Shown here: positions 8,821-16,400 of the stretch, piece after piece | How the letters are laid out: each line of letters opens with the position of its first letter | Position numbering within the stretch: position 1 is the stretch's first letter | Assembly: GCA_902629955.1 (NCBI GenBank) | Contig: CACOSS010000008.1 | Span: 1-36,760, forward strand | DNA: 36,760 nucleotides | Reading direction: 5' to 3' | Source of the DNA: an uncultured Pelagibacteraceae bacterium | GTDB taxonomy: Bacteria > Pseudomonadota > Alphaproteobacteria > Pelagibacterales > Pelagibacteraceae | The notes under the pieces: generated by a model | Told to the model about the DNA's origin: nothing | What the model saw: only the letters and a program-made list of their open reading frames with translations | Databases searched by the model: none | Made by a program: the position numbers and the translations under genes

Positions 8821-9416
8821 TTAATAAAAGCAAAATAAAAAATAGCCAGTATACATATTATAATAATACCAATTATTGAGGACCACACTGCGCCTTTTTG
8901 TTCTATTAATTTAACAAATTTTTCCCCAAATTTTGCAGTCAAAATTGAAACTAAATAAAATCTTAAACCTCTTGAAATAAAGCTGATTATAATAAATGCA
9001 ATTATATCGAATGCGATTAGACCACTTGTTATTGTAAAAACTTTATATGGTAGAGGGGTGAAACCAGCTAGGAATAAGGTTCCTAACCATATTACCATGC
9101 CACTACCTTGTGAGAGATCCATCTTTAATTTTAAAACTTTGTTCTCATAATTATAAAATTCAATCACGTGCATTGCTAAATCTATAAATAAATAGCCAAT
9201 TAAATAACCTGCAATACCACCTAGAACAGAAAATATTGTAGCAATTATAAAAATTCTTAGATAAGTATCTTTTTTTGCAAGAACCATAGGCACAATCATG
9301 ACGTCTGGTGGAATTGGGAAAAAAGAACTTTCAACAAAAGATACAATACCTAAGTAAAAATTTGATCTCTTATTTGACGCTAATTCTATTGATTTATCGT
9401 AAAATTTTTTGAACAT
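8817..9416 (-). CDS. YqaA/DedA-family inner-membrane protein
   Basis: A 199-residue polytopic membrane protein of the SNARE-associated/VTT (DedA) superfamily, YqaA branch. Visible marks are VESSFFPIPPDVMIVP near 28-43, the glycine-rich GGIAGYLIGYLF segment, and FTPLPYKVFTITSG near 118. The family is implicated in envelope integrity and lipid-carrier or phospholipid flipping; the substrate here cannot be assigned. It is first in the yqaA-dsbB-coq7 run, and its stop overlaps the dsbB start by 4 bases. Its upstream gap of 66 bases is shared with the divergent tRNA-Leu. Confidence 0.88.
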   Translation of the reverse strand: MFKKFYDKSIELASNKRSNFYLGIVSFVESSFFPIPPDVMIVPMVLAKKDTYLRIFIIATIFSVLGGIAGYLIGYLFIDLAMHVIEFYNYENKVLKLKMDLSQGSGMVIWLGTLFLAGFTPLPYKVFTITSGLIAFDIIAFIIISFISRGLRFYLVSILTAKFGEKFVKLIEQKGAVWSSIIGIIIICILAIFYFAFIK

Positions 9417-9482
9417 TTTTTGGTTTTATTACAAAATAAGTTTTAATACTATTCATTTAAATAAAATTAATTGTTTAAAATT

Positions 9483-9567
9483 GGGCGAATGGCGGAACTG
9501 GTAGACGCGCACGACTCAAAATCGTGTTTCGCAAGAAGTGAGAGTTCGATTCTCTCTTCGCCCACCA
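9483..9567 (+). tRNA. tRNA-Leu (anticodon CAA), CCA encoded
   Basis: A class II tRNA fold can be drawn by eye. The acceptor GGGCGAA at 9483-9489 pairs with TTCGCCC at 9557-9563. The anticodon arm CACGA-CTCAAAA-TCGTG places CAA at positions 34-36, reading UUG. A long variable arm and a T arm GAGAG-TTCGATT-CTCTC follow. The discriminator A is at 9564 and the genome-encoded CCA at 9565-9567. An acyl-CoA synthetase gene starts 4 nt after the CCA. Confidence 0.97.
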
Positions 9568-9571
9568 AATT

Positions 9572-11257
9572 ATGAAAGTATCAAATATAAACAGCCTTGT
9601 TGAGTTATTTTTTAAAAAACTAGAAGAAGTAGATAACACTAAATCTTTTTTAAACTCATTAAAATCTGAAAGAACAATTTATAGCTGGAAAGATGTATCT
9701 GAACGTATTCTTAAGCTTTCATATAAATTAAAAACATTAATTAATCATGGTGATAGGTGTTTAATTCTTTCTGAAAACAATCCAAACTGGTTAATATCTG
9801 ATATCTCCATAATGAATTCGGGTGGAATATCTGTGCCGATATTTACGACTTATTCAGATAACGATTATAAATATATACTTCAGGACTGTAAGCCAAGTTT
9901 AGTCTTTGTCTCAAATAATTCTCAATTCAAAAAAATTAAGAATTTTATAAATCTTGATGAAATTAAAATAATTTCTTTTGAAAGAATAGATGTAAACTGT
10001 TTATTAATATCGGATATATTTAAAGAGAATTTGAGTGAGAAAATAATAAACAAAAAATTAACAAGAAATATGCCAGCTTGTATAATTTATACCTCTGGAA
10101 CTTCTGGTAACCCGAAAGGAGTTATATTGAGTCATGGAGGAATTTTAGCAAATTGCGAAGGTGCATATGATTTACTTTTGCCTTTAATAAAAAAAAAAGA
10201 TCCTGTATTCCTTACCTGGTTACCTTTATCTCATTCTTACGAGCATACTGTCCAATTTGTGCAGATTTTAATTGGAGCAAAAATATTTTATGCGGAGAGC
10301 TTAGAAAAATTATTAATGAATATGTCTGAGGCTAAACCTACAATAATGACCGCTGTACCTAGATTCTATCAAAATTTATATAACAAGATTAATATTAATT
10401 TGAGTAAGCAAAAAGGTTTAAAAAAAAGGCTAATAAATTTAACAGTTGAGCTTGGAACAAAAAAACTTAAAAAAACTAAACTTAAATTTTCTGAAAAATT
10501 AATAGATTTTGTGTGTGAAATGTTGATTAGAAAAAAAGTCAAAAAACAATTTGGCGGAAACCTTCAGGCTTTTGTGTCTGGTGGAGGTGCTCTTGATCAA
10601 AAAATAGGTGAATTTTTAAATTCCATTGGACTTCCAACACTTCAAGGATATGGATTAACAGAAGCATCACCAGTTGTTAGCTGTAATATTCCAGGTAATA
10701 TTCAAGTCGAAACGGTCGGCCCTCCTTTTCGAACAAATTCCGTTAGAATTGCTGAGGATGGTGAAATATTGATAAAGGGAGAAAATGTAATGCTCGGGTA
10801 TTGGAATAAAAAAAAAGAAACTGATGAAATAATAAAAGAGGGATGGTTACATACCGGGGATATTGGCGTGATAAATAAAGAGGGAAATTTAAAAATTACA
10901 GATAGAAAAAAAGAATTAATTGTAAATTTAGGAGGAGACAATATTTCTCCAACAAAAATAGAAAATTTGCTCTGTTTGAATGAAAATATTAAACAAAGTT
11001 TTGTTTATGGAGATAAAAAAAATTATCTTGTTGCATTAATTGTTGCAGAAAAGAATACAAATGAAGAAGAAATTAAACAATTTATAGAAAATGTTAATAA
11101 AAACTTATCCTTAATTGAAAAAATTAAAAAATTTATAGTTATTTTTAATGAATTTACAATCGAAAATAGAATGTTAACTCCAACTTTAAAGTTAAAAAGA
11201 AAAATTATATTAGAAAATTATAAAAAAAGTTTAGAAAACCTTTACAAAACTAATTAA
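9572..11257 (+). CDS. Long-chain fatty-acid--CoA ligase (AMP-forming)
   Basis: A 561-residue member of the ANL adenylate-forming superfamily that activates fatty acids to acyl-CoA through an acyl-AMP. The P-loop YTSGTSGNPKGVILSHGG lies near 174-191 and the linker motif GYGLTEASP near 359. HTGDIGVINKEG near 427 and the hinge DRKKELIVNLGGDNISP follow. The C-terminal LTPTLKLKRK holds the candidate adenylation lysine. Overall it resembles FadD/ACSL-type enzymes; chain-length preference is unknown. The ATG is 4 nt after the tRNA-Leu CCA and has no room for its own ribosome site. No alternative ATG lies in the first 80 codons, so this start is likely. Confidence 0.9.
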   Translation: MKVSNINSLVELFFKKLEEVDNTKSFLNSLKSERTIYSWKDVSERILKLSYKLKTLINHGDRCLILSENNPNWLISDISIMNSGGISVPIFTTYSDNDYKYILQDCKPSLVFVSNNSQFKKIKNFINLDEIKIISFERIDVNCLLISDIFKENLSEKIINKKLTRNMPACIIYTSGTSGNPKGVILSHGGILANCEGAYDLLLPLIKKKDPVFLTWLPLSHSYEHTVQFVQILIGAKIFYAESLEKLLMNMSEAKPTIMTAVPRFYQNLYNKININLSKQKGLKKRLINLTVELGTKKLKKTKLKFSEKLIDFVCEMLIRKKVKKQFGGNLQAFVSGGGALDQKIGEFLNSIGLPTLQGYGLTEASPVVSCNIPGNIQVETVGPPFRTNSVRIAEDGEILIKGENVMLGYWNKKKETDEIIKEGWLHTGDIGVINKEGNLKITDRKKELIVNLGGDNISPTKIENLLCLNENIKQSFVYGDKKNYLVALIVAEKNTNEEEIKQFIENVNKNLSLIEKIKKFIVIFNEFTIENRMLTPTLKLKRKIILENYKKSLENLYKTN

Positions 11258-11367
11258 AATAATTTGCATATTATTCGCATAAACTCTTATCTTTTTAACA
11301 ATCATTCAATAAAAAAAAATTACAAATTTTTTTTTCAACATTAAACTTTTTGTAATTAATTAAATGT

Positions 11368-11396
11368 TTGACATAACTTAATTAAAAAAATAAATT
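11368..11396 (+). promoter_or_regulatory. Sigma70-type promoter of the small basic peptide unit
   Basis: TTGACA at 11368-11373, a 17-base spacer, then TAAATT at 11391-11396. The -35 box is a perfect consensus. The predicted transcript starts near 11403 and reads into the hairpin, ribosome site and 21-codon ORF. Prediction is from sequence only. Confidence 0.7.
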
Positions 11397-11407
11397 GTAA
11401 ACAATAG

Positions 11408-11423
11408 CGAATCAAATGATTCG
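11408..11423 (+). promoter_or_regulatory. Leader inverted repeat/hairpin
   Basis: CGAATCA and TGATTCG are perfect inverted arms of 7 bases separated by AA. They fall just after the predicted transcription start. The element could be an RNA stem stabilising the 5' end, or a dimeric operator. Which of these applies cannot be told from one sequence. Confidence 0.5.
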
Positions 11424-11432
11424 TGTAACAAC

Positions 11433-11439
11433 AAGGGAG
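11433..11439 (+). promoter_or_regulatory. Strong Shine-Dalgarno site
   Basis: AAGGGAG lies 6 bases before the ATG at 11446. Most genes in this window have weak or no such sites, so this one is notable and supports real translation of the 21-codon ORF. Confidence 0.65.
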
Positions 11440-11445
11440 CTAAAG

Positions 11446-11511
11446 ATGGCTAAAAGAAGAAAAAAAGCTAAAAAGAAAAAAGCTAAAAAAAGAAGAAAAA
11501 AAAGAAGATAG
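11446..11511 (+). CDS. 21-residue Lys/Arg peptide of unknown function
   Basis: The ORF encodes Met, three Ala, eleven Lys and six Arg and nothing else; it starts MAKRRKKAKKKKAKK and ends KRRKKRR. With 17 of 21 residues basic, it is likely to bind nucleic acid or another polyanion. Support for a real gene is positional: a consensus promoter at 11368-11396, a leader hairpin, a strong ribosome site with 6-base spacing, and an intrinsic terminator 14 bases after the stop. The coding strand is almost purely purine. Composition recalls tiny basic ribosomal proteins (eL41, Thx) and histone-H1-like tails, but I recognise no family. An alternative is a structured RNA whose ORF is incidental. Confidence 0.65.
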   Translation: MAKRRKKAKKKKAKKRRKKRR

Positions 11512-11525
11512 TTTTTTCTTGAATT

Positions 11526-11566
11526 AAACGCTTCTCATAACTTTTGTGTGGGAAGCGTTTTTTTTA
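11526..11566 (+). terminator. Rho-independent terminator
   Basis: AAACGCTTC at 11526-11534 pairs with GAAGCGTTT at 11552-11560. Weaker inner pairing CATAA/TTGTG lengthens the helix, and the T-run extends from 11558 to 11565. It closes the small basic peptide unit. The T-run touches the stop codon of convergent carD at 11564-11566. The minus side has no matching T-run, so it serves the plus strand. Confidence 0.85.
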
Positions 11567-12433
11567 TTGTGAACTTTCTTCTTCTATCCCAACAGGTTCA
11601 TCATCTCCATTATCACCTGCTTCATTAGATTGTTCATCTTGAACCTGTTTTAATGACTGCGTTTGTGGCTGGGTTTGATTTTCTAAATTTCTTTTTAAAG
11701 CTTTGTTAAGTTTTTTTTGAATATCTTCATAAGAAAGATTCAGTACAATTTGAAATTCTGAGAGAATTCTTTCATATGCTTTTTCGAATAGTTGTCTTTC
11801 GCTATATGATTGATCTACCATTAAATCATCTCCCTTATTTAAATCTCTAACCACTTCCGCTAATTCATAAATTTTTCCTGAAGTTATCTTTTGTTCATAT
11901 TCCTGTGCTCTTCTACTCCACATTGACCTTTTTATTTTTGGCTTTCCTTTTAGTATTGATATTGATTTGTTAACTTGATTTACGGTAGATAGTGGCCTTA
12001 GGTGAGATTGTTTGTTAATTGGCAAAAGTCCAACTGCTTTATCTTTCTCAAATTTAATATCATAACATTGGACTTCAATTCCACCAATGGTTTTATTGTT
12101 TATGGATAATATTTGTCCAACCCCATGTTTTGGATAAACAACATAATCTTTTGCTTTGAATTCTTTTTTTTCAGTTTCTTGTTTTTTAATCTTTTTTATT
12201 TCAGGTTTTTGCTCATTTTGTTTTAATATTCTTAAGTTTGTATTAGATGTTTTATCTTTTTTGTTAATTAATATTTTTTTTGTCTTTTCTTTAATCTTTT
12301 TAAGATTTTTTGTAACTTTTTTTACAGTCCTTTTATTTGCTTTTTTTACAACTTTTGACTTATTTTTTTTTATTGGTTTATCTTTTTTCTTAAAGGTTTT
12401 CTTTAAAATATTTTTCAAATTTATTTTTTTCAT
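11564..12433 (-). CDS. carD: CarD-family RNA polymerase-binding regulator with Lys-rich N-terminal extension
   Basis: CarD/CdnL proteins bind the RNA polymerase beta subunit and stabilise open promoter complexes. The CarD/TRCF Tudor-like domain begins near residue 92 ([19 protein letters not shown], then GLLPI). The C-terminal helical part includes [14 protein letters not shown] and a conserved [21 protein letters not shown]. Before it is an extension with 36 Lys in the first 90 residues; after it is a Gln-rich then acidic tail. At 289 residues it is well over the usual 160-190. I chose the ATG at 12433, not the TTG at 12439. The start lies inside the fdxA end, a 44-base overlap. Confidence 0.9.
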   Translation of the reverse strand: MKKINLKNILKKTFKKKDKPIKKNKSKVVKKANKRTVKKVTKNLKKIKEKTKKILINKKDKTSNTNLRILKQNEQKPEIKKIKKQETEKKEFKAKDYVVYPKHGVGQILSINNKTIGGIEVQCYDIKFEKDKAVGLLPINKQSHLRPLSTVNQVNKSISILKGKPKIKRSMWSRRAQEYEQKITSGKIYELAEVVRDLNKGDDLMVDQSYSERQLFEKAYERILSEFQIVLNLSYEDIQKKLNKALKRNLENQTQPQTQSLKQVQDEQSNEAGDNGDDEPVGIEEESSQ

Positions 12434-12716
12434 TTTCAAATTTTTTATGATCTTCCGGTGGATCTTTTTTCTTGTTTATGTTTGGCCAAATCTCTGAATA
12501 TTTTGTATTTATCTCTAACCATTTTTCTGCACCTTCTAAAGTATCGGGAACTATAGCATCTACTGGACACTCTGGTTCACAAACGCCACAATCTATACAC
12601 TCATCAGGTTTAATTACAAGCATATTTTTTCCTTCATAAAAACAGTCAACTGGGCAAACGTCTACACAATCTGTTAACTTGCATTTTATGCATTTGTCAT
12701 TTACCAGATATGTCAT
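12390..12716 (-). CDS. fdxA: 7Fe ferredoxin FdxA
   Basis: A small soluble electron carrier with one [3Fe-4S] and one [4Fe-4S] cluster. The 108-residue protein starts [20 protein letters not shown], the usual FdxA start. [21 protein letters not shown] and [16 protein letters not shown] supply the cluster cysteines. The [15 protein letters not shown] tail segment is also typical. It starts with ATG 4 bases after the TerB-like gene. Its last 14 codons share 44 bases with the start of carD in another frame. The electron partner is unknown. Confidence 0.95.
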   Translation of the reverse strand: MTYLVNDKCIKCKLTDCVDVCPVDCFYEGKNMLVIKPDECIDCGVCEPECPVDAIVPDTLEGAEKWLEINTKYSEIWPNINKKKDPPEDHKKFENEKNKFEKYFKENL

Positions 12717-12720
12717 TTAT

Positions 12721-13134
12721 TTAAGAATTTTTTATTTTATTTTTTATATCACCTACTATTTTAGTATCTAAGTAAAGCAAACCAGTTAATCGTCGCATTA
12801 AGCTCATCTCATAAATGTCAGAAACATTATCAGCGTAAATTATTTTCCACAAAGCTTCTACTATTTTAATTTTGAATTCCTCATCTTTATTTTTTACTTC
12901 TTTAGTAAATTCAAGAATTTGATTTGAATTTTTTTCAGTTTCTTCAGATTTTTTGAATACATTATCTAAAACATCAGCTGACAAACCAAGTTCTAACAAC
13001 GTTTTTTTAATTATTTCTTTCTCTTTTTCGGAATAATTTTCATCAATTTTTGCAACGTGTATAAGGAGAGCACCAATATTAATAAATAAATTATTATTGT
13101 GGTCTTTTTTATTATTTTTAAAAATATTAAACAT
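12721..13134 (-). CDS. TerB-like (tellurite-resistance TerB domain) protein
   Basis: A 137-residue all-helical acidic/lysine-rich protein. LFINIGALLIHVAKIDENYSE has the TerB pattern of a helix ending in a D/E-rich metal-like loop, repeated later as VEALWKIIYADNVSDIYE. Family members occur as small soluble proteins of uncertain role, and tellurite resistance should not be inferred. Its ATG overlaps the helicase stop by one base, and fdxA follows after 4 bases. In many alphaproteobacteria I know the slot between the Suv3-like helicase and fdxA as holding an S4-domain RNA-binding protein; this one is not that. Confidence 0.72.
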   Translation of the reverse strand: MFNIFKNNKKDHNNNLFINIGALLIHVAKIDENYSEKEKEIIKKTLLELGLSADVLDNVFKKSEETEKNSNQILEFTKEVKNKDEEFKIKIVEALWKIIYADNVSDIYEMSLMRRLTGLLYLDTKIVGDIKNKIKNS

Positions 13135-15620
13135 TATTTTAACCTAATTTCTTTTAAAATATTAAAAGGATTGTCTTCATTAATATTCTTATTATCATCA
13201 ATTTTTTTAAATTTTTTTCTCAAATTATATTTAAAATAAACATCTTGATTTTTATAAGAGGACTTATAATTCATTTTTTCCATTAATTTAACGAAATTTT
13301 CTTTATTGCAACCCAACAAGTTTAACATATCTGGAACTAATTTAATTTCTTTTTCATTATTATTTTTGTTTATATCAATAATCATTAAAAAAAGTCTTTC
13401 AAGTATATCTATTCTAACATAATAATTGTCAAATTTTTCAAATCCACACATAAGCATAAAGTCACGATTTAGTTTTTTATTTTCATTAATGAAGTTTAAT
13501 CCAAATTGTGGCGGCTCAAAATCAAAGTATTTTTCATTAAAATTTTTCCAAAGCAGTGTTCTTAAAGAAACTGCTTTTGGTTTAAAAAGTTTAAAAAGGA
13601 ATATATGATATCTTCCAAATTTAACACCTTTTGATCTTAGTATTTTACGATCGTTTTGTTCAAGTTTTGTGACAAAATTTTTAACTTCTTCTCTTTTTAC
13701 AACACCATTACTTTCATAAATTCTATAGGCTAAAGCTCTTATATGAGGATTTCGATTTTCTAAATTCTTTAATTCAATTAAGCTGGTCAATTCATCTTTA
13801 ATTTTTTTGTTTATCCATGATATTAAATATTTATAAAGTTCCAATTGATCACTATTTTCTACCATATCGTCTATGATTAATTTTATGTCTGGATTTAGAT
13901 AATCTTTTCCAGCCGTTAGTTGCGCTACAGGAAAGGAATTCCAATATATTTTTAAATCATCTTTTAGTTCTATGTTATTTTGCTTCATTATATTTTTTAT
14001 TCTATTGATTATTTCAGGACCGACATTTTGTCTGGCAGCTTTTTTTAATGATTTAATATCTGTATCAAACGCCCCAACTTTATAATCCAATTCTAGTTTT
14101 AATCCCTTAAGTTGCCCTATAAATTGGTTGTTAATCATTACTTTTTTTCCCTCTAAAATTTTTGTATCAAAGGTAATATCCTGTTTCAAACCTCTTGCTA
14201 ATACACTGGCTCTTTTATCTATGAAGCTTTTGATTAATTCATCATGAAGTCTATCTGATAATCTATCTTCAAGACTCTTAGTTCTCTCAACCCAGTAGTC
14301 TTGGTTTTCAACCCAATTTATTTTATTTGATACATACGACCAAGTTCTAACATTGGCTATCCTATTTGAAATAGAGTCTACATTTCCTTCAAGCTTATCT
14401 AAACTTGATAGTTGTTGTTTCATATAAGAATTTGAAATTCTGCCTGGCTTTTCTCTTAAAAAATTAAAAACTTTTCCAACTACTTCTAAATGATTTCCAT
14501 AAGTTTTTTTTACAAAATCAGGAATTTGACAACATTCCCAGAGCAATTTAAGTTCATTTTCATTTTTATAAATTTCCAATTTTTCAACATCTTTTAAAAT
14601 ATGTTTTAATACTTTTTCATCCTCACATTCAGGTACTCTTTTGAGCCATGTTTTACTTGGTCTTTCTTCAAGAGATTTAATTAAATTATTTCCATTTTTA
14701 AAATTTAAGTTTGTACTTCTCCAGTAAATTGTATGAATATCATCGAATTTGTGATTTTCTAAAAGTTCTACCTCTTCTGCACTTATTTCACCACAATCAC
14801 CAGTAATTCCAAAATATCCATCATTTAAATATCTTCCTGCTCTACCTGAAATTTGTCCAATTTCAGATATCTTTAATCTTCTAAGTTTTTTTCCATCGAA
14901 TTTTTTTAAATTTGAAAAATAAACATTGTCTAAATCCATATTTATTCCCATTCCAATAGCGTCAGTGGCAACTAAATAATCTACATCTCCTGATTGATAA
15001 AGTGCTACTTGTGAATTCCTAGTTTTAGGACTTAGTGATCCCATTACAATTGCAGCTCCACCCTTTTGTCTCCTGATTAATTCAGCGATTGCGTAGACTT
15101 CTTCAGCAGAAAACGCAATTATTGCACTTTTTCTTTCTATTCTGGAAATTTTTTTATGGCCAGAGTACGTAAGTTTTGAAAGCCTTTTTCTATCTATATA
15201 TTCAACATCTTCTTCAAGCTTATCAATAATATTTTTCATAGAACTTGATCCCATAAACATTGTAGTTTTTTCACCTCTTAAATTTAATAATCTATCAGTA
15301 AATATATGTCCTCTTTCATGATCACTTGCCATTTGAATTTCGTCTATTGCAACAAAATCTAGCTTTTTATCTATTGGCATTGACTCAACTGTACAAAAAA
15401 AATATTTTGCATTTGAAGGTATTATTTTTTCTTCTCCGGTTATTAAAGCAACCTTGCTTGGATTGATCTTTTTTATTACTTTGTCATATACTTCCCTAGC
15501 TAACAGTCTTAATGGGAAGCCCATCATTCCACTGTCGAATGACAACATGGTTTCAATAGCAAGAAATGTTTTTCCTGTATTTGTAGGACCAAGGACTGCA
15601 ACAATTTTGTTTTTACTCAT
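13134..15620 (-). CDS. Suv3-like superfamily 2 ATP-dependent RNA helicase
   Basis: An 828-residue helicase of the Suv3 group, whose mitochondrial members unwind RNA for degradation. Walker A is GPTNTGKT at 11-18 and the DExH-type box is DEIQMA near 93. The SAT-like motif is MGSSSM, motif V is ATDAIGMGINMDL near 217, and motif VI is QISGRAGR near 256-263. The long C-terminal region (about 300-828) lacks recognisable motifs beyond the family fold. In the cell it probably handles structured RNA; the nuclease partner is not in the window. It heads the operon with the TerB-like gene, fdxA and carD. Confidence 0.92.
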   Translation of the reverse strand: MSKNKIVAVLGPTNTGKTFLAIETMLSFDSGMMGFPLRLLAREVYDKVIKKINPSKVALITGEEKIIPSNAKYFFCTVESMPIDKKLDFVAIDEIQMASDHERGHIFTDRLLNLRGEKTTMFMGSSSMKNIIDKLEEDVEYIDRKRLSKLTYSGHKKISRIERKSAIIAFSAEEVYAIAELIRRQKGGAAIVMGSLSPKTRNSQVALYQSGDVDYLVATDAIGMGINMDLDNVYFSNLKKFDGKKLRRLKISEIGQISGRAGRYLNDGYFGITGDCGEISAEEVELLENHKFDDIHTIYWRSTNLNFKNGNNLIKSLEERPSKTWLKRVPECEDEKVLKHILKDVEKLEIYKNENELKLLWECCQIPDFVKKTYGNHLEVVGKVFNFLREKPGRISNSYMKQQLSSLDKLEGNVDSISNRIANVRTWSYVSNKINWVENQDYWVERTKSLEDRLSDRLHDELIKSFIDKRASVLARGLKQDITFDTKILEGKKVMINNQFIGQLKGLKLELDYKVGAFDTDIKSLKKAARQNVGPEIINRIKNIMKQNNIELKDDLKIYWNSFPVAQLTAGKDYLNPDIKLIIDDMVENSDQLELYKYLISWINKKIKDELTSLIELKNLENRNPHIRALAYRIYESNGVVKREEVKNFVTKLEQNDRKILRSKGVKFGRYHIFLFKLFKPKAVSLRTLLWKNFNEKYFDFEPPQFGLNFINENKKLNRDFMLMCGFEKFDNYYVRIDILERLFLMIIDINKNNNEKEIKLVPDMLNLLGCNKENFVKLMEKMNYKSSYKNQDVYFKYNLRKKFKKIDDNKNINEDNPFNILKEIRLK

Positions 15621-15651
15621 TTCTATAATTTGTATGTGATTTTAATTGACT

Positions 15652-15680
15652 ACTATATGTTGTTACCTCTTTAGAACAAA
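15652..15680 (-). promoter_or_regulatory. Predicted promoter of the helicase-fdxA-carD operon
   Basis: On the minus strand, TTGTTC (15680-15675) is followed by a 17-base spacer and TATAGT (15657-15652). It would start transcription near 15645, about 25 bases before the helicase ATG. Sequence match only. Confidence 0.5.
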
Positions 15681-15775
15681 AATGGACTAAAACAAGTCCG
15701 AATCGATCTGCAAAAAGTTCTCATTTTTAAGAATTTATAAAATTATTCTAGCAGAATTAAAATGAATAGCTACCC

Positions 15776-16189
15776 CTACTTAGGAAAGGAATTGTTTCTC
15801 AAAATTTTCCATACTCCTGAGGCTGAAGCAGTTAACCTTCCATCGCATTCTAAATTACAAACTAAAAAAATCATTGATTTTGTTTTTTTAGAAATAGTTA
15901 CTTTACCTAAAATTTCATCTTTTTCTTTAGTTGGAGCTATAAATTTAATATCTAAAGCTATTGTAACACATTGATTATTTTCAACTAACTTATGTGCAGC
16001 AGAACCACAACCAGCATCAATTATTGAGGCAATATATCCACCATGAGTTATACCAGCTCTATTAAGATGATTTGCAGTAACTTTAGTTTTAAATTGAAAT
16101 TCGTTGTCTGATATTTTTCTAATTAATAAACCTCCATTATGCTTCATGAAACCAGATTTTGTACTTATTTGCTCAAAATTATTTGACAT
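15776..16189 (-). CDS. PaaI-family hotdog acyl-CoA thioesterase
   Basis: A 137-residue single hotdog-fold protein. The signature NRAGITHGGYIASIIDAG near 43-60 has the HGG loop and the helix-capping Asp typical of PaaI/YbgC-like thioesterases, which hydrolyse aryl- or acyl-CoA. CVTIALDIKFIAPTKE and the C-terminal ASGVWKIL strand complete the fold. No signal peptide is visible, so it is cytoplasmic. It begins 3 bases after a 27-codon ORF (16193-16276), downstream of tRNA-Arg on the same strand. The substrate is unknown. Confidence 0.88.
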   Translation of the reverse strand: MSNNFEQISTKSGFMKHNGGLLIRKISDNEFQFKTKVTANHLNRAGITHGGYIASIIDAGCGSAAHKLVENNQCVTIALDIKFIAPTKEKDEILGKVTISKKTKSMIFLVCNLECDGRLTASASGVWKILRNNSFPK

Positions 16190-16192
16190 AGA

Positions 16193-16276
16193 TTAAATTA
16201 TAAAAGTAATTAAAAGCAAGAATACAAGCACTATTAAAAAAAACAAGAAAACAGATGTTTGTAAAGATATTTTCAT
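16193..16276 (-). CDS. Putative 27-residue single-span membrane peptide
   Basis: ATG at 16276, TAA at 16193-16195. The product begins MKISLQTSVFLFFLIV and is one uninterrupted hydrophobic helix to the end, with a single Lys near the start giving the usual inside-positive orientation. It sits 11 bases after the tRNA-Arg 3' end and 3 bases before the thioesterase ATG. Chance ORFs on T-rich strands often look hydrophobic, so this is only a candidate. Tight packing with paaI and the lack of polar breaks favour it. Confidence 0.4.
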   Translation of the reverse strand: MKISLQTSVFLFFLIVLVFLLLITFII

Positions 16277-16287
16277 ACTTTATTTTT

Positions 16288-16364
16288 TGGTGCGCCTGCT
16301 AGGAGTTGAACCCAGAACCTCCTGGTCCGTAGCCAAGCGCTCTATCCAATTGAGCTACAGGCGC
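16288..16364 (-). tRNA. tRNA-Arg (anticodon ACG), CCA encoded
   Basis: Read on the minus strand, the acceptor GCGCCTG pairs with CAGGCGC. The D arm is GCTCAATTGGATAGAGC. The anticodon arm CTTGG-CTACGGA-CCAGG places ACG at 34-36, and the T arm is CTGGGTTCAACTCCTAG-like. The discriminator A is at 16291 and the encoded CCA at 16290-16288. A34 should be deaminated to inosine by TadA to read CGU, CGC and CGA. Confidence 0.97.
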
Positions 16365-16400
16365 AAATTAACATTATTTTTTTAAAATATATATAAATAT

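Noticed and set aside
12434..12439. TTG start adding two residues to CarD
   Set aside because: ATG at 12433 is immediately available; the longer form only increases overlap with fdxA.
12156..12497. 113-codon plus-strand ORF, very Phe-rich and apparently membrane-like
   Set aside because: It is the antisense shadow of the Lys-rich start of carD; Lys codons AAA read as Phe TTT on the other strand.
12721..13134. Tellurite-resistance operon
   Set aside because: Only a TerB-like fold is present; no other ter genes are in the window.
15685..15700. GGACT/AGTCC hairpin upstream of the helicase gene
   Set aside because: Only five base pairs with no T-run; it lies upstream of the predicted promoter and has no evident role.
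15745..15757. ATTCT/AGAAT stem downstream of the thioesterase gene as terminator
   Set aside because: Too short and A/T-only; common by chance in this composition.
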